Part shown: positions 23,264 to 31,725 of the stretch, piece by piece
How the letters are laid out: every line of letters begins with the position of its first letter
How positions within the stretch are numbered: position 1 is the first letter of the stretch
Assembly: GCF_000971275.1 (NCBI RefSeq)
Contig: NZ_LAPV01000170.1
Coordinates: 36,748-100,747, forward strand
From: Devosia psychrophila
GTDB taxonomy: Bacteria; Pseudomonadota; Alphaproteobacteria; Rhizobiales; Devosiaceae
Length of the DNA stretch: 64,000 nucleotides
Reading direction: 5' to 3'
The notes under the pieces: model-generated
Database searches by the model: none
Told to the model about the DNA's origin: nothing
The model's input: the letters and a program-made list of their open reading frames with translations, nothing else
Made by a program: the position numbers and the translations under genes

Positions 23264-24142
23264 ATGGCAGCGCGCGCAGTCTGGACCGGTGTGATCAAGA
23301 TCTCCGAGATCATTTGTCCGGTAAAAATGTATACTGCCGCAACGACCTCCGACCGCATCGCTCTGCATATGGTCAATCGAAAAACCGGCAACCGGCTTCG
23401 GCGCGTCTATGTGGACGACAAGACCGACAAACCGGTCGAAGCCGCTGACCAGGTCAAGGGGTATGAGACCCACGAAGGCTCATACGTCGTCCTGGAGCCC
23501 GAGGAGATCGCAGCGGCGGTCCCCAATAGCGACAAGAGCCTGACTGTCGACGCGTTTATCGCGTGCAATCGGATCGAACCGACCTACTTCGACAAGCCCT
23601 ATTATCTCCTGCCGGCGTCTGACGCGACCGAGGACAGCTTCGCGTTGATCCGTGATGCGCTCCGCAATCAGAAGACTGCCGCTATCGCGCACACCGTCCT
23701 CTTCCGTCGCCTCCGTCCGGTCCTGATCCGGGCGCACCGGGACGGTCTCATCGCGACCACCCTCAATTTCGACTATGAGGTGCGGTCGTCGAGGGATGCT
23801 TTCAGCGGTATCAAAATGCGCAAAATCGAGCCGGAAATGCTCAAGCTGGCGCAGCATATCCTCAAGACCAAGGCCGGGAAGTTCGAGCCCGAAAAGTTCG
23901 ACGATCGCTACGAGGAGGCGCTGGCCGACCTGGTGAAGGCGAAAATCGAAGGGCGCAAGGTTGTGCCGTTGCGTCGGCCCGAGCCGACCAAGTCGAACGA
24001 TCTGCTGGAAGCTTTGCGGCTCAGTGCCGGTGGGGCCGAGGCCGCAAATGATGAGGCAGCGCCGAAAAAGGCCAGGGCGACAAGGAAGAAAAGCGCGGCT
24101 GCTACCAAGCCCGCTGCCGCCGCGCGTCGAAAGGCCAGCTAG
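23264..24142 (+). CDS. ku: Non-homologous end-joining protein Ku (paralogue 1)
   Basis: About 292 residues from ATG 23264, chosen because GGAGGA lies just before it; ATG codons at 23246 and 23252 are in frame. The core begins RAVWTGVIKISEIICPVKMY and keeps the bacterial Ku fold with YETHEGSYVVLEPEEI and the FYDKPYYL-like ring segment (TYFDKPYYLLPA). The C-terminus is a Lys/Arg/Ala tail (KKARATRKKSAAA), like the basic extensions that help some bacterial Ku proteins bind DNA. Ku binds broken DNA ends and recruits LigD; no ligD is in the window. It converges on a second ku gene, with the 3' ends overlapping by four bases. Confidence 0.93.
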   Translation: MAARAVWTGVIKISEIICPVKMYTAATTSDRIALHMVNRKTGNRLRRVYVDDKTDKPVEAADQVKGYETHEGSYVVLEPEEIAAAVPNSDKSLTVDAFIACNRIEPTYFDKPYYLLPASDATEDSFALIRDALRNQKTAAIAHTVLFRRLRPVLIRAHRDGLIATTLNFDYEVRSSRDAFSGIKMRKIEPEMLKLAQHILKTKAGKFEPEKFDDRYEEALADLVKAKIEGRKVVPLRRPEPTKSNDLLEALRLSAGGAEAANDEAAPKKARATRKKSAAATKPAAAARRKAS

Positions 24143-24960
24143 CGGCGCGGCGTCTTTTTGGCCTCCGGCTTGCCTTCGAGGCTCTTCTTGAGCGCGGCCA
24201 TGAGGTCGATGACATTGCTCTGGGGCTCACCGACCGCCTGATCTGCCTTCTGGGGCTTGGTCTTTCGCTTGGTCGACTGCTTGGATTTGATGATCTCGAG
24301 CAAACGGTCCTGGACCGGATCCTTCACCATCGTCTCAGACCACGTGGTCGTGCGGTCGGCAATGATTTCCTCGACCATGGAGAGCATTTTTGCGTCCGGC
24401 TTGTCGGCCTTGACGCTTTTCCAATATTCATTCTCATCGCGAACTTCGTCGCCAAAACGCAAGGTCCACAGGATGATGCCATTATCCCAAGGCTGAAGCA
24501 TTACCGCGCGTTCGCGGCCGCCCATTACCAGCCTGGATATACCCACTACGTCGGCCTCTGCCATGGCCTCGCGAATGACGGTGAATGCCTCTTCGCCGAC
24601 CTCATCGGCTGGCACGACGAAGTAGGGACTGTCGTAGTAGACCCATTCGATCGTATCGGATTCGACAAACTCATCGATGTCGATTGTCCGCGCGCTCTCT
24701 AGCTGGACCGCGTCCAGGTCTTCTTCCTCGAGGATAACATAGTCGTCTTCCCCCTTTGCATAGGCTTTGGTCTGGTCATCGTCATCGACTGCCTTGCCGG
24801 ATACCGCGTCGACATATTGCGTGTGGATGCGGTATCCGGTCTTGCGGTTCAGTGTGTGGAAACGAAGCTTCTCGCCCTGGGTGGTGGCCGGAGACAGCGT
24901 CACGGCGCAGGTCACCAGTGAAAGCTTGAGATAGCCTCTCCAATAGGGTCGAACCGCCAT
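24139..24960 (-). CDS. ku: Non-homologous end-joining protein Ku (paralogue 2)
   Basis: About 273 residues from the ATG at 24960, preceded by AGGAG; an in-frame ATG at 24975 is less likely. It begins VRPYWRGYLKLSLVTCAVTL and has YAKGEDDYVILEEEDLDAV and the ring motif VYYDSPYFVVPADEVG. It differs clearly from paralogue 1 in sequence, so this is not a recent duplication. A shorter charged C-terminal tail. Two different Ku proteins could form homodimers or a heterodimer, as described for rhizobial Ku3/Ku4. Confidence 0.93.
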   Translation of the reverse strand: MAVRPYWRGYLKLSLVTCAVTLSPATTQGEKLRFHTLNRKTGYRIHTQYVDAVSGKAVDDDDQTKAYAKGEDDYVILEEEDLDAVQLESARTIDIDEFVESDTIEWVYYDSPYFVVPADEVGEEAFTVIREAMAEADVVGISRLVMGGRERAVMLQPWDNGIILWTLRFGDEVRDENEYWKSVKADKPDAKMLSMVEEIIADRTTTWSETMVKDPVQDRLLEIIKSKQSTKRKTKPQKADQAVGEPQSNVIDLMAALKKSLEGKPEAKKTPRR

Positions 24961-25040
24961 GACAAGCTCCTGCATTGATGGAACTCAAACGCCAGATGTG
25001 GCGCTCCGTTCCGTAGTTGCAGGCAGTGTGCGACGTGAGG

Positions 25041-25811
25041 TTAGTGAAGCACTATCCAGGTTGGCGCATGGTCGCTGGACTTGTCCCAGCCGCGGACATG
25101 GCGATCGACGCCTGCCGAGACCAATCGTTCGGCCACGTTCGGGGCCAGCAGCAGGTGGTCAATCCGCAGACCGGCGTCACGGCCATAGGCGTTGCGGAAA
25201 TAGTCCCAGAACGTGTAAATGCGCTCGGCTGGGTGAAGCGAGCGGAGGGCGTCGGTCCAGCCCTGATCGACTAGAGCGCGATACGCCTGCCTGACCTCGG
25301 GCCGAAACAGCGCATCGTCCTGCCATCGCTCTGGCTTGTAGACGTCGAGGTCGGTGGGCATGACATTGTAGTCACCTGCCAGGATCACGGGTAGCCCGCT
25401 GTCGAAGAGTCCCTGAGCGTGCCTGGTAAGCCGCTCGAACCAATTCAGCTTGTAGTCGAACTTTGGACCTGGTGCAGGGTTGCCATTGGGCAGGTAGAGA
25501 CAACCTATGATGATGCCGTCGACTGCCGCTTCCAGATACCGGCTGTGCAGGTCAAGGTCGTCTCCGGGCAGACCGCGCCGGGTTTCGACAGGGGTGGCAC
25601 CCCGGACGAGGATCGCTACCCCGTTCCAGCTCTTTTGACCGAGCCAAATAGCGCCGTAGTCGGCCTGCTTGATCGCCGCCATGGGAAACCGCTCGTCTGG
25701 CGCTTTCAGCTCCTGCAGGCATACGACATCGGGCTGTGCCTCCTCCAGCCACCGCAGCAAGACCGGAAGCCGCCCGTTCACGCCGTTGACGTTGTAGGTA
25801 GCCACTTTCAT
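25041..25811 (-). CDS. xthA: Exodeoxyribonuclease III (AP endonuclease family)
   Basis: 256 residues of the endonuclease/exonuclease/phosphatase fold. The metal-binding start is KVATYNVNGVNGRLPVLLRW with Asn7, the catalytic Glu is in CLQELKAPDERFP, the Asp-Asn pair is in LAGDYNVMPTDLDV, and the catalytic end is SDHAPTWIVL. These are the residues of ExoIII-type abasic-site nucleases. Lying beside the two ku genes, it may work with end repair, but it is transcribed on its own and the link is only positional. Confidence 0.93.
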   Translation of the reverse strand: MKVATYNVNGVNGRLPVLLRWLEEAQPDVVCLQELKAPDERFPMAAIKQADYGAIWLGQKSWNGVAILVRGATPVETRRGLPGDDLDLHSRYLEAAVDGIIIGCLYLPNGNPAPGPKFDYKLNWFERLTRHAQGLFDSGLPVILAGDYNVMPTDLDVYKPERWQDDALFRPEVRQAYRALVDQGWTDALRSLHPAERIYTFWDYFRNAYGRDAGLRIDHLLLAPNVAERLVSAGVDRHVRGWDKSSDHAPTWIVLH

Positions 25812-25960
25812 CGGCGATGCCCTCGGTCGTCCTGATGACCTTTCAATGCGCCGGGTCAGTGTTCGATCCGTTCGACCCAGGCGGAACCACCGTTGGGCCG
25901 CACCGTTTGTCAGGTGAGACTACTCACGGCAAACCACGCCAAACGTAAGGACGGACTGCT

Positions 25961-26449
25961 ATGGCCAATTCTCCTTCTCTCGTCGCGCTGCTCGGACTGC
26001 TGGCAGTTGCCGGTTATCAGAACCGGGACCGAATTTCCGAAGCCCTCAAAGGTGTCCAAGGTGGAACCGGCGGGCAGGCGCAGGGCGGCCTCGGCGGAAT
26101 GCTGGGCGGCCTTGGTGACCTTTTCAATGGCAAGTCCAGCGGTGGCAATGTCCTGACCGGCGGGCTCAATGACCTCCTCGATAGTTTCCGCGGCAACGGC
26201 CAGAAGGAAACCGCCGATTCCTGGACCACGCCGGGCGTCCCAACTCAGGGCCTCAAGGCGCATGACGTTGAAGCCGCCATCGGCAAGGATACTTTGACCC
26301 AGCTGGCAGCCACCACCGGGATTTCATATGACGACCTGCTGCAAAGACTATCGTCCAACATTCCCGACGCAGTGGATCGCCTCACCCCCGAAGGCCGCTT
26401 CCCGAAGACGGATGATGAAGCCCGCGACAGTCTGCTCCGCACCACGTAA
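25961..26449 (+). CDS. YidB family protein (DUF937)
   Basis: 162 residues matching the YidB/DUF937 pattern: a short hydrophobic N-terminus (LVALLGLLAVAGYQNRD), a Gly-rich linker (GGTGGQAQGGLGGMLGGLG) and a C-terminal helical part (GLKAHDVEAAIGKDTLTQLAATTGISYDDLLQRLS) that ends LTPEGRFPKTDDEA. The function of the family is unknown. It may be membrane-associated through the N-terminus. Confidence 0.85.
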   Translation: MANSPSLVALLGLLAVAGYQNRDRISEALKGVQGGTGGQAQGGLGGMLGGLGDLFNGKSSGGNVLTGGLNDLLDSFRGNGQKETADSWTTPGVPTQGLKAHDVEAAIGKDTLTQLAATTGISYDDLLQRLSSNIPDAVDRLTPEGRFPKTDDEARDSLLRTT

Positions 26450-26491
26450 GAGTGTGAGGCAACCGTCCTGTAGGTGTCGTCGCGCGCCGGG

Positions 26492-27622
26492 CTATCGCTC
26501 CATCGTGACGACGCCGCGCAGCAATTTTCCTTCGCGGAGCTTGTCGAAGCCGGCGTTGATGCTGGTGAGCGGCATGACTTCAGACAGCAGTTTTTCGACT
26601 GGCAGAATGCCGCGCTGATACATGCGCACGAAGCGGGGGATGTCGCGGGCCGGCACGCAAGAGCCTAGATAGCTGCCGCGCACGGTCTTCTCCTCAGCGA
26701 CAAGGCTGACCGCTGGAATAGGGAATACTGCGGTCGGCGAAGGCAAGCCTCCCGTGGTTAGTTGGCCGCCGCGTCGGGCGATTTGGTAGCCCAGTTGCAA
26801 GGCATGAACTGAACCCGCCAGTTCGATGGCGTGATCGACGCCGCCATCCGTGGCTGCCTTAATCGCATCAGCGGCACCTTCGCTGCCGGCGATGAAGACG
26901 TCCGTGGCGCCCATGCTCAGCGCGAGGTCGAGTTTCTCGCGCGACAGGTCAACGGCGATGATCTGTTCGGCGCCCGCAGCGCGTGCTCCAAGCAAAGCGG
27001 CCATGCCGACGCCGCCAAGGCCGATGATGGCGACTTTGTCCCCGGGCGTAACCTTGGCGCCGTTAAACACCGCGCCAACTCCTGTGAGCACGGCGCAGCC
27101 AAACAGCGCCGCCTGTTCGAACGGCAACGACGAATCCACCCTGACCAGCGACTTGCGCGAGACCGTGGCGTATTCGGCGAAGGCCGAGACGCCGAGATGG
27201 TGATTGAGATCGTGCTCGACTTCGCTCAGCCGGCGTTCGCCCGATAGCAACACGCCGGCGCCGTTTGCAGCAGCGCCCGGCACGCAGAGGGCAGGGCGCC
27301 CGTCCGAGCAGCACGGGCAACTGCCGCAACTGGGCACGAAGACAAACACCACATGGTCGCCTATCGCCAGGTCATCGACGCCCGGTCCAAGCGCCTCGAC
27401 GACGCCGGCCGCCTCGTGACCCAAAACCATCGGCAGTGGCCGCGGCCGATTGCCGTCGATCACCGACAGGTCCGAGTGGCAGAGGCCTGCTGCCATCACT
27501 TTGACCAGCACTTCGCCTTGGCCGGGGCCGGCTAGATCGATCTCGGCGATGCGCAGCGGTTTCGACAGCGCATAGGGAGCTGGTAGACCGGACCGTTCGA
27601 GGATAGAAGCACGGATTTTCAT
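26492..27622 (-). CDS. Zinc-dependent alcohol dehydrogenase
   Basis: 376 residues from ATG 27622 (MKIRASILE). Medium-chain dehydrogenase of the class III/aryl-alcohol type: catalytic zinc Cys in GLCHSDLSVIDG, His-Glu in GHEAAGVVEALGPGV, structural zinc Cys cluster CGSCPCCSDGRPALC, NAD-binding GLGGVGMAALLG. It is downstream of the sugar-type ABC permease on the same strand, with 89 bp between, so it probably belongs to the same LacI-controlled transcript and oxidises an alcohol group of the imported compound or of an intermediate. The aldehyde could feed the semialdehyde dehydrogenase at 41.4 kb (inference). Confidence 0.9.
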   Translation of the reverse strand: MKIRASILERSGLPAPYALSKPLRIAEIDLAGPGQGEVLVKVMAAGLCHSDLSVIDGNRPRPLPMVLGHEAAGVVEALGPGVDDLAIGDHVVFVFVPSCGSCPCCSDGRPALCVPGAAANGAGVLLSGERRLSEVEHDLNHHLGVSAFAEYATVSRKSLVRVDSSLPFEQAALFGCAVLTGVGAVFNGAKVTPGDKVAIIGLGGVGMAALLGARAAGAEQIIAVDLSREKLDLALSMGATDVFIAGSEGAADAIKAATDGGVDHAIELAGSVHALQLGYQIARRGGQLTTGGLPSPTAVFPIPAVSLVAEEKTVRGSYLGSCVPARDIPRFVRMYQRGILPVEKLLSEVMPLTSINAGFDKLREGKLLRGVVTMER

Positions 27623-27633
27623 TGCCGGCCTCG

Positions 27634-27675
27634 TTACCCTTTGGCCGTTTCGGCAATCTTGAGATGAGTGGCCAT
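27634..27675 (-). CDS. 13-residue ORF with a strong ribosome site
   Basis: A minus-strand ORF, ATG at 27675 and TAA at 27634-27636, coding MATHLKIAETAKG. It is preceded by AGGAGG at ideal spacing. It lies between the ABC permease stop and the alcohol dehydrogenase start, ending 11 bp before the latter. It could be a leader peptide, a coupling ORF, or the preserved start of a deleted gene. I do not recognise it. Confidence 0.35.
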   Translation of the reverse strand: MATHLKIAETAKG

Positions 27676-27711
27676 GATGGTCCTCCTGCGCTTGTCGCGC
27701 CTTAGTTGTCG

Positions 27712-28710
27712 TCAGCCGATGTCGGATGCTTCGCGGCCGCGGGTAATCTGGGAAATGGTGACCGCCGCAATCAGCGCGCCGCCATTGAACACGTTGGTGA
27801 CCCACAGCGGGATTCCGAGCATCGACAGCCCGGTAATGCCGGTCGCGAGAAAATATACCGCGACCAGGGTGCCCCATGGATTGAAGCGACCCGGCTGGAT
27901 GGTGGTAGCGCCAAGGAATGCCGCAGCGAAGGCGGGCAACAGAAAGTTCAGGCCCGAATAGGGATCTGCCGAACCCAGAACACCCGCGTAGAGAATGCCC
28001 GCGCCCGACGCCAGCACGCCGGACATAACGAGGGCACCGACACGCACCTTGTTGACGGCAATGCCGTTGAGACGGGCGACCTCGCGGCCACGGCCGACGA
28101 ACAGCAGTTTACGGCCAAGCGGGGTGTAGTCGAAAATGTACCACATCACCAAGGCGGCGGCCAAAGCGTAATAGAAGGCATAGGGAATGCCGAACAGGCG
28201 GTAGCCCACTGCGGCCATGATCAGCCCGTTGTCGATGCCGCCGATGGTCGAGGAATTGGTCATCCACTGCACGAGGCCGCTCATCAGCGAGGTCGAGCCC
28301 AGCGTCACCACCAGCGATGGCACGCGGAAATAGATGATGAACAGCGCGTGGAACAGGCCCACCAGAACGCCCATGCCAAGCACGATCACCAGCATCAGGC
28401 CGATCGGCATCTGGTGCCAGACGTTGAGCACGCCAATGGTCGAGGCCGAAAGCGTCAGCGTGGCGCCGACCGAAAGGTCATAGTCGCCAGCGGTCAGCGG
28501 AATGATGATCGCCAGTGCCAGCAGCGCTGCCGGTGCATAGGAGGCGAACATAATCGAGAAATTGCCCCAGTTGAAAAACGCCCGAGGCATCACGGCGCTG
28601 AACAGGCCGATGATAATGACCCAGACCAGCAGCAGCGCGATGCGCTCGAACTGGCGCGCGTAGTTAACCGCGGGTTTGTCGGCGGGTTTGGTCGAGATCG
28701 TGTCGGTCAT
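27712..28710 (-). CDS. Sugar-type ABC transporter permease (RbsC family)
   Basis: 332 residues from ATG 28710, which overlaps the ATPase stop as ATGA. About nine membrane helices; family motifs include PLTAGDYDLSVGATLTLSAS, corresponding to the RbsC-type GGIDLSVG segment, LVVTLGSTSLMSGLVQW, and GRGREVARLNGIAVNKVR for the ATPase-facing loop. It is the third gene of the binding protein-ATPase-permease set driven from the palindrome-bearing promoter at about 31.5 kb. Confidence 0.92.
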   Translation of the reverse strand: MTDTISTKPADKPAVNYARQFERIALLLVWVIIIGLFSAVMPRAFFNWGNFSIMFASYAPAALLALAIIIPLTAGDYDLSVGATLTLSASTIGVLNVWHQMPIGLMLVIVLGMGVLVGLFHALFIIYFRVPSLVVTLGSTSLMSGLVQWMTNSSTIGGIDNGLIMAAVGYRLFGIPYAFYYALAAALVMWYIFDYTPLGRKLLFVGRGREVARLNGIAVNKVRVGALVMSGVLASGAGILYAGVLGSADPYSGLNFLLPAFAAAFLGATTIQPGRFNPWGTLVAVYFLATGITGLSMLGIPLWVTNVFNGGALIAAVTISQITRGREASDIG

Positions 28711-30338
28711 GGTGCAACCCGCGAGGTGAGGGGTGAAGTGGAGGCAGGAGCGGCGGTTGCGTAGCACGCTTCCGAAATGCCCTCCTTGGTCAGCGCGTCG
28801 CCAACAAGCTCGGTGCAGATGCTACCCTTGGAAAACACCAGCACGCGGTCACAAATTTCGGCCAATTGCTCGGCTTCCGAACTGGCGCAGATCACCGACA
28901 TGCCCTTGGCAGCGGCGGCGCGCAAAGCGGCAAATATCTGCTGGCGGGTGCCGACATCGACGCCCTGAGTGGGTTCGTCTAGCAACAACAGAAGCGGGGA
29001 GCGGTTCATCCAGCGGGCGATGAGCACCTTCTGGGCGTTTCCGCCCGACAGTGCCGAAAGCTTGAGGCCCGGATCGTTGGGACGCACTTCGAACGCCGCG
29101 CCAAGCGACTTGGCCTCGCGCACCATGGCCCGATTGCGCATGAAGCCGCCCTTGAAAAACCGGCTGACGTCGGGGAGGAACAGGTTGTCCACGATGGGCA
29201 GGCTATCGACGCCGCTCGCGCCCTGGCGGTCGCCGGGCAGCAGGGCAAAGCCCATGTCGATGGCTGCTCGGGGCGATAATGCGGTCTGGGCAAGTTCAGC
29301 GCCGCCATCGACTGTGATGGTGCCGGAGCGCGCAGGATGGGCTCCAAACACCAGGTAGGGAACTTCGCCATAGCCGGAGCCGATCAGGCCGGTCAGCCCG
29401 AGAATTTCACCCTTGCCGACATGCAGGTCGGACTTCTGCAGCATCTTGCCTGAGAGGCCGGAAATACGCGCAAAAACTGGACGCTCGACAGGGCCTCCCG
29501 CGGGGCGAGCGGTCTTGAAAAGATTGCGTCCGACGATCATCTTGACGATGGCTTCGTGGCTGGCTTCGTCGCGCGTCAAGGCGCCCGCCATTTCGCCGTC
29601 ACGCAAGACGGTAATGGAATCCGTGATCTCCATGACTTCGTCGATGTCATGGGAGATGAAGATGACACTGGAGCCCGACTGGGTGATCGAGCGGACCATG
29701 GAAAAAAGCTGCTCGACGCCGGCGGCAGGCAAAAATGGGGTTGGTTCGTCCAGTAGCACAAGACCGGGGCGACCGGTGATGGCGCGCGAAGCCTCGATTT
29801 CTTCGAAGGCGCGAACAATGGCGAGCAGGGCGCGCTGAACCGGCGTCAGCCGGTCGACGCGTTCATTGGGGTCGAGATCGAGACTGAAGCGCGACAGCGC
29901 CTGGCGCGCAGCGCGGTCTTGCGTAGACCAGTCGATATAGAGCGCTTTGCCTGAGGTCAGCGGCACGAGGCGCAAGTTTTCGAGCACGGTGAGCGACGGG
30001 ATAAGGCCAAGGTTTTGGTGAACGAATGCCATGCCGAGCCGGCGATAGTCGCCCGGCTTGAGCGGTAGGCTCACTGCATCGCCATTGAACTGCATCGTGC
30101 CGCCGTCATCGGGCGCATGAAAGCCGGCGAGGATCTTGACCAGGGTAGACTTGCCAGAGCCATTTTTGCCCAGCAAGCCGTGCACTTCGCCCGGCATGAC
30201 CTTGAACGATACGTTCTGCAGCGCCTTGGCGCCGCCGAAGGTCTTGGAAATGTTGGAGACCGACAGCACCGGGAGCGCCTGAGGCGCCCCCGGATGGTTT
30301 GTCGGACCTGATAGTGTTTGATCCGACACGCCGGTCAT
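28707..30338 (-). CDS. Sugar-type ABC transporter double ATPase (RbsA/MglA family)
   Basis: 543 residues from ATG 30338; two fused ATPase cassettes. Cassette 1: Walker A GLLGKNGSGKSTLVK, Walker B LVLLDEPTPFL, His in FISHDIDEV; its signature region reads LTPVQRALLAIV and lacks a standard LSGGQ, and Pro-Phe follows Thr where TAA/TSA is usual. Cassette 2: GLTGLIGSGYGEVP in place of Walker A (degenerate, as is common in this family), signature LSGGNAQKVLIARW, Walker B LLLLDEPTQGVDVG. The degeneracy of cassette 1's signature is stronger than usual. It lies directly downstream of the binding protein gene. Confidence 0.92.
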   Translation of the reverse strand: MTGVSDQTLSGPTNHPGAPQALPVLSVSNISKTFGGAKALQNVSFKVMPGEVHGLLGKNGSGKSTLVKILAGFHAPDDGGTMQFNGDAVSLPLKPGDYRRLGMAFVHQNLGLIPSLTVLENLRLVPLTSGKALYIDWSTQDRAARQALSRFSLDLDPNERVDRLTPVQRALLAIVRAFEEIEASRAITGRPGLVLLDEPTPFLPAAGVEQLFSMVRSITQSGSSVIFISHDIDEVMEITDSITVLRDGEMAGALTRDEASHEAIVKMIVGRNLFKTARPAGGPVERPVFARISGLSGKMLQKSDLHVGKGEILGLTGLIGSGYGEVPYLVFGAHPARSGTITVDGGAELAQTALSPRAAIDMGFALLPGDRQGASGVDSLPIVDNLFLPDVSRFFKGGFMRNRAMVREAKSLGAAFEVRPNDPGLKLSALSGGNAQKVLIARWMNRSPLLLLLDEPTQGVDVGTRQQIFAALRAAAAKGMSVICASSEAEQLAEICDRVLVFSKGSICTELVGDALTKEGISEACYATAAPASTSPLTSRVAP

Positions 30339-30340
30339 TA

Positions 30341-31456
30341 TTAGAGGCCCCACAGCGTGCGGAAGCCGGACTTGTAAGCATCGCCATAGCCGGTGTCGAA
30401 CTGGGCCGGGGCGCCGGCTTCGGCAACGTTGCCCTTGTCGAAGATATAGAACGGCACGTTGAGTGCAGTCGGCGTCTTGAGGCCACACGCGTCGCGCAGA
30501 TGGCCGTCGATGGTGGCGTATGCGATCCAGTCGAGGCTTTCACCGATGTCCATGTCAGCCATGCCCTGGGCGATGAAGTCGAGCACGAATGGCGTGCCGT
30601 TGAAGGTTGCGAGCTTGACTTCGCCGGTTTTGCCGGCGAGGCGCAGCGCTGGAACCACGAACTGGCTCATCGAGTCATAAATCGGGATGATGACGTTGAT
30701 CTCGGGGTTGGCCTGCACTGCAGTCTGCACGGCCGGCTGAATCTTGGTACCCCATTCGGTCGCGCCGACATTGATTTCCTGCACGATCTTGCAGTTCGGG
30801 CAGTTCGCCGCGAGCTGCTTCTTGAAGTTTTCGACCAGTGGGATGGTGGGCGGAACGTCGGTCGAGATGACCAGCGCGATATTGGCCTTGCCTTCGGCGG
30901 CGACGGTTGCCCAATCCGCAAGGATTGTGCCGACTTCGCCGAAGCCGATGGTGAGCGAGCTCGAGACCACTGGGTGCTGTTCAAAGCTCGGATCATAGAA
31001 GTGCGAGGTCATCACCTTGACGCCAGCGGCCTTGGCGGCTTCGAGCTGCGGCGCGACGGTGCCGGGATCGATGCCCGAAATCAGGTCGATGATGTCATAC
31101 TTTTCGCGGGTAGCGAGCTCGATGCCCTGGACCCACTGGGCGGGCTGGCCCTGGTTTTCCCATTCGCGGACTTCGAGGCCCACTTCGGCACCGGCAGTCT
31201 TCATGCGGTCGATAATGCCCTTGAGGAAGGGATTGCCGCTGTTGTTGGGGATCGACATCATCTTCTTGCCGGCGGCACAGGCCTTGGCGTCGAAGGGCTC
31301 ACCCGGCGCCACGAATTCGGGCGTCGAAGCGTATTTCGCAAGGTTTTCGGTAGCACGGGCGACGCCGTCGGTGACTTCATCTGCAGAGGCAGCCCCAACC
31401 ATGCCGGCAAACATCGCTACGGCGGCCACTGAAGCAAATAGCGCACGTTTTTTCAT
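30341..31456 (-). CDS. Sugar-type ABC transporter substrate-binding protein
   Basis: 371 residues from ATG 31456, with an AGGG-type ribosome site. A signal peptide (MKKRALFASVAAVAMFAG...AASA) directs it to the periplasm. The mature part is a type I periplasmic binding fold: MMSIPNNSGNPFLKGIIDRM at the first lobe, DIIDLISGIDPGTVAPQLEAA, and FNGTPFVLDFIAQGMADMDIG near the hinge. Cys pairs (KACAAG, CPNCK, DACG) could form disulfides. Ligand unknown; it is not simply ribose-like. It starts the importer operon, whose promoter region carries a perfect 14-bp palindrome. Confidence 0.92.
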   Translation of the reverse strand: MKKRALFASVAAVAMFAGMVGAASADEVTDGVARATENLAKYASTPEFVAPGEPFDAKACAAGKKMMSIPNNSGNPFLKGIIDRMKTAGAEVGLEVREWENQGQPAQWVQGIELATREKYDIIDLISGIDPGTVAPQLEAAKAAGVKVMTSHFYDPSFEQHPVVSSSLTIGFGEVGTILADWATVAAEGKANIALVISTDVPPTIPLVENFKKQLAANCPNCKIVQEINVGATEWGTKIQPAVQTAVQANPEINVIIPIYDSMSQFVVPALRLAGKTGEVKLATFNGTPFVLDFIAQGMADMDIGESLDWIAYATIDGHLRDACGLKTPTALNVPFYIFDKGNVAEAGAPAQFDTGYGDAYKSGFRTLWGL

Positions 31457-31504
31457 TGAATTCTCCCTGTCCCGCACCACCAGCCCCCCTCGGGCACATA
31501 GTAG

Positions 31505-31518
31505 TGCATGCGCATGCA
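31505..31518. promoter_or_regulatory. Operator palindrome, site 1 (TGCATGCGCATGCA)
   Basis: A perfect 14-bp palindrome, 49 bp upstream of the ABC binding-protein start codon. Close variants occur at 31683 before the lacI gene and at 36740 between hyuA and the LeuC-like gene. LacI-family operators are typically palindromes of this size with a central CpG, as here. It is the best candidate binding site of the regulator at 31726. Confidence 0.75.
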
Positions 31519-31682
31519 TAGTGAGCGCAAGCTTTGAAACAAGTCAATCAGGCGGTCGAAAATCTTTGGGTTTTTGGAAGATAACAAGGCCGCCGCTTTT
31601 GCAGGCTAGATGCACAGAAATGCAGCATCTTTCCATTGAATCCATGCCCTTCTGCAGCTAACGATGATGCGGGGACAGATCG

Positions 31683-31696
31683 TGCATGCGCATTCT
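31683..31696. promoter_or_regulatory. Operator palindrome, site 2 (TGCATGCGCATTCT)
   Basis: Matches the perfect palindrome at 31505 in 12 of 14 positions, and lies 30 bp before the ATG of the LacI regulator. It suggests autoregulation. The two sites are about 178 bp apart, so a tetramer could loop the DNA between the divergent promoters (inference). Confidence 0.65.
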
Positions 31697-31725
31697 AGAG
31701 TCTGGCGCCCAGGAAAGAGAGCACG

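Noticed and set aside
27706..28764. A 352-codon plus-strand frame rich in His, Gln and Arg
   Set aside because: Exact antisense shadow of the RbsC-type permease; its composition is the mirror of hydrophobic codons.
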